Assembly: GCA_945871545.1 (NCBI GenBank)
Contig: CAMBWJ010000027.1
Coordinates: forward strand, 1-11,716
DNA: 11,716 nucleotides
Reading direction: 5' to 3'
From: an uncultured Clostridia bacterium
GTDB taxonomy: Bacteria; Bacillota_A; Clostridia; Christensenellales; Aristaeellaceae
Under the pieces are notes generated by a model that saw only the letters and a program-made list of their open reading frames with translations, made no database searches and was not told where the DNA came from. Numbering within the stretch: the stretch's first letter is position 1; each line of letters opens with the position of its first letter. This document shows, piece after piece, positions 5,060 through 11,716 of this stretch. Made by a program: the position numbers and the translations under genes.

Positions 5060-6420
5060 TGCGCCGTCCCAGGAGTCAGCGTCCAGATCTGCTCCGGCTG
5101 CATCACATCCAGATAGCGCATCACCACGTATCCATTCTCCCCGCAGTATACCAGCGCGCGATCGGAGGTGGTCACGCCGAAGATCTCCCTGCCCTCGGCC
5201 TGCACGCACAGGATCTGTCCGCCGTCAATCTCCCCTTCCGGCGCGACAGCCTCCGCCGTGAGCTGCGACTGCTTCACCAGCGGCACGCCGCACTTCAGGC
5301 AGAGGTACTCCACAAACTCCAGACTGTCCGCGAAGCCCGCCTGCTGGCCCAGACAGTTGCCGGACATACGCAGCAGCTGCTGCTGAAGGCCCTCTTCGGC
5401 ATAGTCATCCAGCGCCGGCGCGGCGTAATCCTCCGCGCGCCGCGCACCCTCGCCGTTGAGCGCCGCCAGGGTAACCGCGTCGGCGATTCCGCTGACGGAC
5501 AGTCCGCTGGCCAGCTGGAACTGCATCACGCCCAGCTCCGTGCGCATGGTGAAGCTCCCCCCGGCGGGATAGCCCAGCTCCGTCAGGCGCGCGCACAGCG
5601 CGGCAACCGCCTCGCCCTCCATTCCACGCCGCAGCGCGCTCTCCTCGCTGCGCATCGCGGCAACATCGGTGAAGAGCGCCTCGCAGGTGGCATAGTCCGC
5701 GTCGCCGCTGCTCTCCAGTCCGCTTGCCGACTGGAAGCGCTTCACGGCCTGCTGCGTGGCCTCGCCGTAGCGCCCGGTGCACTCGCCCCGGAAGTAGCCC
5801 TTGCTCCTCAGCCACTGCTGGATCCGGCGCACGTGAACGCCCGATTCCCCGGCTGCGGCGCAGCTGCTTTGCAGAAAGCCGTTCCAGTCCACAGCCTCGC
5901 CCTCGTACAGGCGAAGGAGCACCGCGCCGTCGGCCACGCCCGTCTCCATCAGGCCGTTCGCCAGCTGGAAGCGGTACACCGCCGCCGCCGTGGCCTCGCC
6001 GTAGGCCCCGTCGCAGTTGCCCTTGAAGTAGCCCAGCTCCTTCAGGACGCGCTGGAGCTTCTCCACGTCCGCGCCGTAGCTGCCCTCCGCCAGCGAAGCC
6101 TGCTCCGTGCGCGCCTGTGCAAGGCCCGTCAGATACGCCTGTTCGCTGATCGCCTGGCCGCTGAACAGCAGCTCCACGGTCTGCGAATCCGCCTCGCCCG
6201 TCACCGGCAGGCCGTTGACCGCCTGGAAGTTGCGCAGGGCATTGACGGTCACCTCGTCCAGCTCACCGTTGCAGGCGCTGTCGCGGTAGCCCAGCTCGTA
6301 GAGCTTGTGATCCACCTCCAGCATGTCCACCTCGGGATCCACAGCCGCCTCACCCCAGGCAAGCGACGGCATCGCAAGCGCCGCCAGCAGCGCCAGCAGC
6401 CAAATCAACCTTTGCTTCAT
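5056..6420 (-). CDS. secreted protein with four peptidoglycan-binding repeats and a degenerate NlpC/P60-like tail
   Basis: This 454-residue protein begins with a signal peptide (MKQRLIWLLALLAALAM, probable cleavage near residue 23). Four PG_binding_1-type repeats follow, at about 33-86, 117-172, 196-250 and 268-322. Each has an LxxLGY-type core, a GxYGEAT-like turn and an FQxAxGL-like helix. The C-terminal region, about 363-440, looks like an NlpC/P60 fold: DSLEFVEYLCLKCGVPL aligns with the usual DCSGFV block, and IFGVTTSDRALVYC with the HVGIYxG strand. The catalytic Cys and His are both absent, so it is probably a binding or scaffold protein and not a peptidase. AAGGAG stands 6-7 bases before ATG at 6420, 26 bases after the SpoIID-like gene stop. 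The frame runs upstream to 6561, but only across that gene. Anchoring to the cell wall is inferred. Confidence 0.85.
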   Translation of the reverse strand: MKQRLIWLLALLAALAMPSLAWGEAAVDPEVDMLEVDHKLYELGYRDSACNGELDEVTVNALRNFQAVNGLPVTGEADSQTVELLFSGQAISEQAYLTGLAQARTEQASLAEGSYGADVEKLQRVLKELGYFKGNCDGAYGEATAAAVYRFQLANGLMETGVADGAVLLRLYEGEAVDWNGFLQSSCAAAGESGVHVRRIQQWLRSKGYFRGECTGRYGEATQQAVKRFQSASGLESSGDADYATCEALFTDVAAMRSEESALRRGMEGEAVAALCARLTELGYPAGGSFTMRTELGVMQFQLASGLSVSGIADAVTLAALNGEGARRAEDYAAPALDDYAEEGLQQQLLRMSGNCLGQQAGFADSLEFVEYLCLKCGVPLVKQSQLTAEAVAPEGEIDGGQILCVQAEGREIFGVTTSDRALVYCGENGYVVMRYLDVMQPEQIWTLTPGTAQ

Positions 6421-6446
6421 AGCTTTCTCCTTCCCGGGAACCGTTC

Positions 6447-9179
6447 TCACTTCTTCAGGTACTTGAGCTGAACGAAGCCGCGCCTGCTGCCGTACTTCAC
6501 ATAGGCCCAGCTCTTGTCGTAGGCAGTCACCGTCAGCTTCGCGCCTGCGGGGATCGTGCACACGCGGCTGCTAGAGGTGGAATTCTTCTTGTACAGCACA
6601 GCCGAGGCCGTGGTGCGGGCGCTGATGTCGCAGAACACCACGTCCAGATCGACGATCCGCACGTCCTCCTCTTCCTCGGAAGCCTCGGTGGGCGCGGGTG
6701 TGCACAGCACATCCTCCGCAGTTGGCTGATCCGCAGGCACCGCCGCCGCGCTCAGATAGCGCAGCGCCGCGAAGCCCTGCGCGCCGCCCGTCGCCTCGAC
6801 CAGCGCCCAGTCCTCGTCGAAGGCCAGCACCCGCACGCGCGCACCCCGCGCCAGCGTGCCCACCGCTGCCGCCGCCGTGGACGGCTTCGACCGCAGGGTC
6901 AGCGCGCTCCCGGAGCTCACGCGCACGTAGTTGTAGAGCGTTCCGACGGGCACGAACATGCCCTCCGCACCCTCCGGCGCGCGGGCAGGCTCCAGCGTCG
7001 GCAGCGGGGAGCCCGTCGGCAGCGGCCGATCCACCGCAGTGGGGTCGGGCCGGAGCGTCGGCGCAGGGGTTCGCGTGGGATTGACCGTGGGCGTGGGCGT
7101 TGCAGATACTGTCACAGTCGGCGTAGAGCTTGCCGTGGGCGTGGATGTTGCAGTTGCCGTAGGAGTTGCAGTCGCCGTAGGAGTTGCAGTCGCCGTAGGA
7201 GTTGCAGTCGCCGTCGGAGTTGCAGATGCAGTGGGCGTTGCGGATGCCGTCGCAGTCGCAGATGCAGTGGGCGTTGCGGATGCCGTCGCAGTCGCTGTAA
7301 CAGTCGGCACAACCGTCGCCGTGACTGTCGGTTCCGGCGTTTCCGTCGGCTCCGGCGTTCCGGTGGGTTCCAATGTCTCCGTCGGCTCCGGGCTGGTCTC
7401 TGCGCTCGGCTCCGGCGTATCGGTCGGCTCCGGCTGACACAGCAGCGCTGCGGGCAGGTAGCCCTGCGCGCCGCCCTCCGTCTCCACGCGCGCCCAATTT
7501 TCCGAGCGCTCCAGCAGGCGAACCCGCGTCCCCGCCAGCAGCGTCTCAATCGTTCGCGCACCCTCCAGCGGAAGCTCCAGCAGACTCGCATCCGCACCGA
7601 GCGCCATCTCGCCGGAAGCGGACGCAAATTCTTCGCCGATCCATTCAAAATCCCGCAGGCCCTCCACCGGCGCCCAGGCCTGAAGGCCGCGAACCTCCAC
7701 CAGCACGCGACCGCCCTGCGCGCCCAGCACCCGCAGCGCAAGGCCATCCTCGACCTTCGCGCAGACGGATTCTCCCGACGCATCCGCGTACAACGTCTGT
7801 TTTCCCGACGCATAAGCCGCAGCGACAGCCTCTCCGCCGCCCGCCGGGGACGCATAGCTGGCCCCCGCCAGTGCGACCGACCGCAGCTCTGTGCCGGGGT
7901 AGTAGAACGAGAGAATCTCCTGCGCACGCATGCCATAATCCCGCGCCATTGCCTGCGCGCCGCGCTGGCTCATGCCGATGCCGTGGCCATAGCGACGGAA
8001 GGTGACGCAGAAGCAGTCGCCCTCGTCCGTCACCTCCACCGTCTCGTTGGATGAGGAGTTGATGGACAGGCCGTACCAGTCCTCCAGACCGCCGTAGGTG
8101 GGCACGTCCACCGTAGCCGCGAGAGTCACGGCCGCGCCGTCGGACAGCCGCTTCGATTGCACCCGCAGCTCGAAGCCCAGCGTGCGGTACAGCCTGCTCG
8201 GCGCGGCGTACTTCGGATTCTTCGCCGTGATTCTTTCAACGGAAAGGATCTTCACATCCGCCGCAGCGGTGCTGAGCTTCTGCCCGGCCAGTACGTCCTG
8301 CACGCCCTCCAGCAACGCACTTTCCAGCGAGGAATGCAGGTCGCCCGCATCCTTCGCGATGCGCGCCGTGGTCTTTTTCGCTGAAGCATTCCCCAGATCG
8401 TAGGGATCGTCCTTCACCACGCTGTAGCTCAGACTGCCTCCCCAGACGTTCTTCGTGGCCTCAGTCTGACCGCCGTTGGAGGCGGTGTAGTAGCAGCTCG
8501 CGAGCGTGCTCCCGCTGTAAAGCGCAAGGCCTGCGGTCTCCTGCACCGCCTGAATCACCCGGGTCTGACTGGCGTTGTAGCCCTTGAACACCTGATCGGC
8601 GGAGGTGTCCACCACGTCGTAGCTCCTGGAAGCCTGGGTGGACAGCTTCTTCAGCGAGTAGTTGCGCGCCGCAACCGCCTGGGCCTTCAGCGCCTCCAAC
8701 GGAAAGGAATTGGACATCTCGTAGCCCACCACGCCGCAGAGGTAGTCCTCCATGGGCAGGTGCAGCACCGCCGTGATCGCGGAGCCGCTTGCGCTGAGGT
8801 AGAGGTCGCCGCAGAACACGTTTGCCAGCGCGGGCGACTGAAAGCGCACGCCGCCGCTCCCGCAGCGCAGCAGACGCGCACCGGAGCCGCAGTTCAACTC
8901 CACGCCGCCGCTGGAGAGGGTGAGCGCGCCGCCCTCCGCACGCAGTGTGACCCTGCTGCCCGCAGGGATGTTCAGCGAGAATTCCCCGGAGCATACATAG
9001 TCGCAGTCCGCCGTGAAGACCAGCTCCGAGGGCGTGCCCAACCGCGTGAGCTTCACCCGCACCAGACCGTCGGCCTCTGCGCGAACCGACGCAAGCTCCG
9101 CGCCCGCAAGCAGCAGAACCAGTGCCAGCAGCGCGCTCAGCGCCCGGCGTGCGAATCTGTCTCTCCCTCGCGTATTCAA
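6447..9179 (-). CDS. large secreted SpoIID/LytB-domain wall protein with SH3-like domains and a Thr/Pro linker
   Basis: This 910-residue protein has a basic N-terminus and hydrophobic signal segment (about 10-34). A SpoIID core follows at about 125-430, with the motifs MEDYLCGVVGYEM, PLEALKAQAVAARNY (E162, the likely catalytic Glu) and HGIGMSQRGAQAMA. SpoIID enzymes are lytic transglycosylases acting on stem-peptide-free glycan. SH3-like repeats lie at about 452-507 and 525-580. A Pro/Thr/Ala/Glu-rich linker follows (582-715), then two more SH3-like domains at about 749-808 and 843-908. Sporulation SpoIID is near 340 residues, so this is an enlarged wall-binding version and need not be a sporulation protein. 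The start is TTG at 9179, with GGGGAG 6 bases upstream; no suitable ATG is near. It heads the leftward group with the PG-binding and TrmN6-like genes. The first two SH3 assignments are weaker than the last two. Confidence 0.9.
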   Translation of the reverse strand: MNTRGRDRFARRALSALLALVLLLAGAELASVRAEADGLVRVKLTRLGTPSELVFTADCDYVCSGEFSLNIPAGSRVTLRAEGGALTLSSGGVELNCGSGARLLRCGSGGVRFQSPALANVFCGDLYLSASGSAITAVLHLPMEDYLCGVVGYEMSNSFPLEALKAQAVAARNYSLKKLSTQASRSYDVVDTSADQVFKGYNASQTRVIQAVQETAGLALYSGSTLASCYYTASNGGQTEATKNVWGGSLSYSVVKDDPYDLGNASAKKTTARIAKDAGDLHSSLESALLEGVQDVLAGQKLSTAAADVKILSVERITAKNPKYAAPSRLYRTLGFELRVQSKRLSDGAAVTLAATVDVPTYGGLEDWYGLSINSSSNETVEVTDEGDCFCVTFRRYGHGIGMSQRGAQAMARDYGMRAQEILSFYYPGTELRSVALAGASYASPAGGGEAVAAAYASGKQTLYADASGESVCAKVEDGLALRVLGAQGGRVLVEVRGLQAWAPVEGLRDFEWIGEEFASASGEMALGADASLLELPLEGARTIETLLAGTRVRLLERSENWARVETEGGAQGYLPAALLCQPEPTDTPEPSAETSPEPTETLEPTGTPEPTETPEPTVTATVVPTVTATATASATPTASATATASATPTASATPTATATPTATATPTATATPTATATSTPTASSTPTVTVSATPTPTVNPTRTPAPTLRPDPTAVDRPLPTGSPLPTLEPARAPEGAEGMFVPVGTLYNYVRVSSGSALTLRSKPSTAAAAVGTLARGARVRVLAFDEDWALVEATGGAQGFAALRYLSAAAVPADQPTAEDVLCTPAPTEASEEEEDVRIVDLDVVFCDISARTTASAVLYKKNSTSSSRVCTIPAGAKLTVTAYDKSWAYVKYGSRRGFVQLKYLKK
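7147..7218 (-). repeat. four tandem 18-bp repeats inside the SpoIID-like gene
   Basis: Four head-to-tail units of GTTGCAGTCGCCGTAGGA (plus strand) run at 7147-7164, 7165-7182, 7183-7200 and 7201-7218. The middle two are identical and the outer two differ by one base each. The unit encodes the six-residue period ATPTAT in the linker, so gain or loss of a unit keeps the frame. Confidence 0.9.
7222..7293 (-). repeat. perfect 36-bp tandem duplication inside the SpoIID-like gene
   Basis: The 36 bases at 7222-7257 are repeated without change at 7258-7293. Both copies encode the same 12 linker residues, of the Ala/Thr/Ser/Pro type. Identity at third codon positions points to recent duplication and not to protein-level selection alone. 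Confidence 0.9.
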
Positions 9180-9185
9180 GGCTCT

Positions 9186-9191
9186 CTCCCC
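9186..9191 (-). promoter_or_regulatory. ribosome binding site deciding a TTG start
   Basis: GGGGAG is placed 6 bases before TTG at 9179-9177. It directly precedes the signal-peptide coding region of the SpoIID-like protein, and no ATG in frame lies nearby, so TTG is the likely start. Confidence 0.6.
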
Positions 9192-9226
9192 GCTTCTTTC
9201 GTACTGCGTATAGCTGTCTAGCTTCT

Positions 9227-9255
9227 ATTATACATGATCCCGCAGCTCTGCGCCA
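9227..9255 (-). promoter_or_regulatory. probable promoter of the SpoIID-like gene, weak -35
   Basis: A perfect TATAAT lies at 9232-9227 on the minus strand, about 50 bases before the TTG start. At 17 or 18 bases upstream only TGGCGC or CTGGCG is found, a poor -35. A perfect inverted repeat at 9267-9279 lies just behind it, so an activator could compensate. The positions of the -35 limits are assumed. Confidence 0.5.
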
Positions 9256-9266
9256 GTCTTGAACAG

Positions 9267-9279
9267 GAATGTCACATTC
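9267..9279. promoter_or_regulatory. 13-bp perfect inverted repeat, possible operator
   Basis: GAATGT and ACATTC flank a single central C, giving a perfect palindrome in the divergent intergenic region. It is centred about 50 bases upstream of the expected start of the SpoIID-like transcript and about 175 bases before the rightward -10. I do not recognise it as the site of a known regulator. Confidence 0.3.
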
Positions 9280-9424
9280 TTCTTCCCTTTTCGACAAATT
9301 GCGTCATGCATCAATTCTTTCCTTAAAATATGCTCCTTATTAACAATCGGCCCTTTTCTCTGTTCAAGCCGTGTATTTTTCACCATATAAGTATGAGAAC
9401 ATAACAATAATTCTATTTTTCAGA

Positions 9425-9453
9425 TGGAAAAGTCGAGGTAAATCCGGTATAAT
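9425..9453 (+). promoter_or_regulatory. promoter of the GlpA-like operon
   Basis: TGGAAA (9425-9430), a 17-base spacer and a perfect TATAAT (9448-9453) lie about 60 bases before the start codon. The -35 matches TTGACA at four of six positions. Confidence 0.65.
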
Positions 9454-9512
9454 TTTCTTAACAATGGAGTATGGGCGAGTTTCACCCAGCTCCGGAATCG
9501 GGGGTAGGAAGC

Positions 9513-10940
9513 ATGCTGGACGCATTGATCGTGGGCGCGGGTGTGGTTGGCTGCGCCGTGGCGCGGGAGCTGAGCCGCTATGCGCTGGACGTGGCCGTGC
9601 TGGAGCGGGAGGAGGACGTGGGCGCGGGCACGTCGAAAGCCAACAGCGCCATCATTCACGCGGGCTTCGACGCGGAGCCGGGAACCCTGAAGGCGCGCTT
9701 CAACGTGGAGGGCTGCGCGCGGATGGGACAGCTTGCCCGGGAGCTGGACATTTCCTTCCGGCGCAACGGCTCGCTGGTGGTTGCGCTGACGCAGGAGGAT
9801 CTGCCGAAGCTTGCGGAACTGAAGGCGCGCGGCGAGAAGAACGGCGTGCCCGGGCTGCGCATCCTCAGCGGCGACGAGGCGCGCGCAATGGAACCTGCGC
9901 TGTCGGGAACCATCGCCGCAGCGCTCCACGCGCCCACGGCGGGGGTCGTCTGCCCCTTTGAGATGACCCAGGCGCTGGCGGAGAACGCCTGCGAAAACGG
10001 CGTTGCGTTCCATCTGAACACCCGCGTGGAACAGGTCGAGGCCATCGACGGCGGCTACCGCGTCCACAGCGACCGGGGCGACTTCGAGGCGAAGGTCATC
10101 GTCAACTGCGCGGGCCTGTACAGTGATGTACTCCACAACCAGCTCTGCGGGGAGCAGCTGCGCATCATCCCCCGCCGGGGCGAGTACATGCTGCTGGACC
10201 GCAAGGCGGGTTCCCTGGTGAACAAAACGATCTTCCAGTGCCCCGGCAAGCTGGGCAAGGGCGTGCTGGTCACGCCCACGGTGCACGGCAACCTGATGAT
10301 CGGCCCCACCGCCGAGGACATCAACGACTGCGAGGCCACCCGCACCACCGCAGAGGGACTCGCGAAGGCCGCCTCCACCGCCTCCCTGAGCGTGCCGGGA
10401 CTGCCGCTTCGCCAGGTCATCACCTCCTTTGCAGGACTGCGCGCCCATCTGGACGGCAGCATGCACGACTTCCGCATCGGCCAGATGCGCCCGGGCTACT
10501 TCGAGGCTGCGGGCATCGAGTCCCCCGGACTCACCGCCGCGCCCGCCATCGGGGCGCACCTCGCCGGGGAGATTGCCGCATACCTGAATGCAGAAACCAA
10601 GGCCAATTTCACCGCCACCCGCCGCGTGGTGCGTCCCCGTGAGATGGACTTCGCATCCCGTCAGGCGCTGATTCAGGAGAACCCCGCCTACGGCAACATC
10701 ATCTGCCGCTGCGAACAGGTGAGTGAGGGCGAGATTCTGGACGCCATCCGCCGTCCGCTGGGCGCGCGTTCGCTGGACGGCGTGAAGCGCCGCACCCGCG
10801 CGGGCATGGGCCGCTGCCAGGCGGGCTTCTGCTCGGCGCGCGTGATGGAGCTTCTGCGCCGGGAGCTGGGCGCGGACTTCGAGATCACCAAGTGCGGCCC
10901 CGGCTCACCCATGACCGTCGGGGACGGAAAGGAGCGCTGA
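9513..10940 (+). CDS. GlpA-like FAD-dependent dehydrogenase with C-terminal [2Fe-2S] (BFD-like) domain
   Basis: This 475-residue protein resembles anaerobic glycerol-3-phosphate dehydrogenase and related DAO-family oxidoreductases. The FAD-binding GAGVVG is at 8-13 with the acidic end of the fold at LERE (30-33). GTSKANSAIIHAGFD (39-53) is a strong family signature, and VNCAGLYSD (197-205) is also typical. The tail has a BFD-like [2Fe-2S] domain with C398, C400, C435 and C440. The likely role is oxidation of glycerol-3-phosphate or a similar substrate, passing electrons to the partner flavoprotein encoded next. ATG at 9513 follows GGGGGTAGGAAGC and begins the FAD fold directly; the in-frame ATG at 9471 would add 14 unrelated residues and has a poor site. 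Two bases separate its stop from the next start. The substrate is inferred from family; hydroxy-acid substrates are possible. Confidence 0.88.
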   Translation: MLDALIVGAGVVGCAVARELSRYALDVAVLEREEDVGAGTSKANSAIIHAGFDAEPGTLKARFNVEGCARMGQLARELDISFRRNGSLVVALTQEDLPKLAELKARGEKNGVPGLRILSGDEARAMEPALSGTIAAALHAPTAGVVCPFEMTQALAENACENGVAFHLNTRVEQVEAIDGGYRVHSDRGDFEAKVIVNCAGLYSDVLHNQLCGEQLRIIPRRGEYMLLDRKAGSLVNKTIFQCPGKLGKGVLVTPTVHGNLMIGPTAEDINDCEATRTTAEGLAKAASTASLSVPGLPLRQVITSFAGLRAHLDGSMHDFRIGQMRPGYFEAAGIESPGLTAAPAIGAHLAGEIAAYLNAETKANFTATRRVVRPREMDFASRQALIQENPAYGNIICRCEQVSEGEILDAIRRPLGARSLDGVKRRTRAGMGRCQAGFCSARVMELLRRELGADFEITKCGPGSPMTVGDGKER

Positions 10941-10942
10941 AC

Positions 10943-11716
10943 ATGGAGAGGCATGAACTGATCGTCATCGGCGGCGGCCCTGCGGGTCTGGCCGCAGCGA
11001 CCGCAGCCCGGAAGGCGGGCGTGGAGGACGTGCTGATCCTGGAGCGCGAGGACTGCCTGGGCGGCATCCTGAACCAGTGCATCCACAACGGCTTCGGTCT
11101 GCACCGCTTCAAGGAGGAGCTGACCGGCCCGGAGTACGCCCAGCGCTGGATCGACGAGGCCGCATCCCTCAACATCCCCTGCCGCACCGGTACGATGGTG
11201 CTGGAGCTGACCGCCGATCGGGTGCTGACCTGCACCGGGCGCGCAAGCGGGCTTCAGCAATTGCAGGCGGACGCGGTGATCCTGGCCATGGGCTGCCGGG
11301 AGCGTCCCCGTGGGGCGCTGAACATCCCCGGCTATCGTCCGGCGGGCATTTACTCCGCAGGCACGGCCCAGCGCCTGATCAACATCGAGGGCTGCATGCC
11401 GGGTCGCGAGGTGGTGATCCTGGGCTCCGGCGACATCGGCCTCATCATGGCCCGACGGCTCACGCTGGAGGGCGCGCAGGTCAAGGCCGTGGCCGAGCTG
11501 ATGCCCTACTCCAGCGGACTGCGCCGCAACATCGTGCAGTGCCTGGACGACTTCGGCATCCCGCTGAAGCTGAGCCACACGGTGGTGAACATCCGCGGCA
11601 AGCGCCGCGTGGAGGGTGTGGTGCTCGCCCAGGTGGACGAGAACCGCCGCCCGATTCCCGGCACGGAGGAGGAGATCCCCTGCGACACGCTGCTGCTGTC
11701 GGTGGGCCTGCTTCCC
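10943..11716 (+). CDS. NAD(P)/FAD-dependent oxidoreductase, partner of the GlpA-like protein, 3' end cut
   Basis: The first 258 residues are present and the frame is open to the right edge. It is a pyridine-nucleotide-disulfide-type flavoprotein with an FAD motif GGGPAG at 10-15. The stretch GGILNQCIHNGFGLHRFKEE (40-59) is characteristic of the subunit encoded beside GlpA-like genes in many Firmicutes and in Thermotoga. A second nucleotide-binding motif GSGDIG lies at 161-166. It likely takes electrons from the upstream dehydrogenase and exchanges them with NAD(P) or another acceptor. AAGGAG inside the end of the upstream gene stands 8 bases before ATG at 10943, so the two are one operon. In related clusters a small DUF1667 protein comes next, but that would lie outside the window. 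Confidence 0.88.
   Translation, partial: MERHELIVIGGGPAGLAAATAARKAGVEDVLILEREDCLGGILNQCIHNGFGLHRFKEELTGPEYAQRWIDEAASLNIPCRTGTMVLELTADRVLTCTGRASGLQQLQADAVILAMGCRERPRGALNIPGYRPAGIYSAGTAQRLINIEGCMPGREVVILGSGDIGLIMARRLTLEGAQVKAVAELMPYSSGLRRNIVQCLDDFGIPLKLSHTVVNIRGKRRVEGVVLAQVDENRRPIPGTEEEIPCDTLLLSVGLLP

Larger units (their letters stand above)
9180..9512. other. AT-rich divergent intergenic region, 333 bases
   Basis: This is the longest stretch without an assigned gene and is clearly more AT-rich than its surroundings. It holds the leftward promoter of the SpoIID-like gene (TATAAT at 9232-9227), an inverted repeat at 9267-9279, and the rightward promoter of the GlpA-like gene (TATAAT at 9448-9453). 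A second, weaker rightward candidate is TTCAAG (9363-9368), 17 bases, then TATAAG (9386-9391). A possible 27-codon leftward ORF covers 9228-9311. I see no cre-like catabolite site and no convincing antiterminator structure. Confidence 0.6.

Noticed and set aside
5059..6471. Plus-strand open frame of 470 residues opposite the PG-binding gene
   Set aside because: It mirrors the real gene, which has a signal peptide and four recognisable repeats on the other strand; the GC-rich third positions keep the antisense frame open.
6421..6561. Upstream extension of the PG-binding gene by 47 codons
   Set aside because: It runs into the end of the SpoIID-like gene; the ATG at 6420 has AAGGAG and begins a clean signal peptide.
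7147..7293. CRISPR-like array
   Set aside because: The units are directly adjacent without spacers and encode an in-frame protein repeat.
6958..7437. Plus-strand frame with a Val/Gly/Ala repeat
   Set aside because: It is the antisense reading of the Thr/Pro linker repeats; repeats of 18 bp keep several frames open by chance.
6571..7497. Minus-strand alternative frame with Cys/Asn/Asp-type repeats
   Set aside because: It is the same repeat read in another frame inside the SpoIID-like gene, with no own start signal or domain.
9420..10559. Minus-strand open frame of 379 residues opposite the GlpA-like gene
   Set aside because: The plus strand has a full FAD and [2Fe-2S] protein; the antisense frame has no recognisable feature.

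Overview
The window looks like a piece of a high-GC Clostridia-type (Firmicutes) chromosome. By eye it is GC-rich in the genes and AT-rich between them, with strong GGAGG-type ribosome binding sites, some GTG and TTG starts, and sigma-A-like TTGACA/TATAAT promoters. Gene families typical of that group are present: a SpoIID-family wall enzyme, YtqB-like and YabB-like methyltransferases, a VanY-type carboxypeptidase, and a GlpA-like dehydrogenase with a [2Fe-2S] tail. A genus cannot be named from this sequence alone.

Layout. Nearly everything left of 9.2 kb is transcribed leftward. A secreted 910-residue SpoIID/SH3 wall protein (TTG start) is followed by a secreted protein with four peptidoglycan-binding repeats. 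A TrmN6/YabB-like methyltransferase comes next, joined by an ATGA overlap. An RbsD-like gene has its own promoter, which overlaps the methyltransferase stop codon, and ends at a strong terminator. A VanY-like D,D-carboxypeptidase follows with its own promoter and a weaker terminator. Then come an MFS transporter, a YtqB-like methyltransferase and a PHP-domain phosphoesterase, the last two joined by an ATGA overlap. At the far left, a good leftward promoter precedes a hairpin-rich stretch and what may be the start of a gene cut by the window edge.

An AT-rich divergent region (about 9180-9512) separates this from a rightward operon. That operon starts with a GlpA-like FAD/[2Fe-2S] dehydrogenase and continues with a partner NAD(P)/FAD oxidoreductase that runs off the right edge. 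In related bacteria such pairs are often followed by a DUF1667 protein and associated with glycerol use.

Themes. Three secreted proteins (SpoIID-like, PG-binding, VanY-like) suggest a cell-wall remodelling neighbourhood. The right edge is glycerol-3-phosphate or related redox metabolism. I see no mobile element, CRISPR array, tRNA, rRNA or defence system. The most interesting points are a probably catalytically dead NlpC/P60-like domain, an isolated RbsD homologue with Gln in place of a conserved active-site His, perfect in-frame tandem DNA repeats in the SpoIID protein linker, and the hairpin-rich stretch at the left edge.
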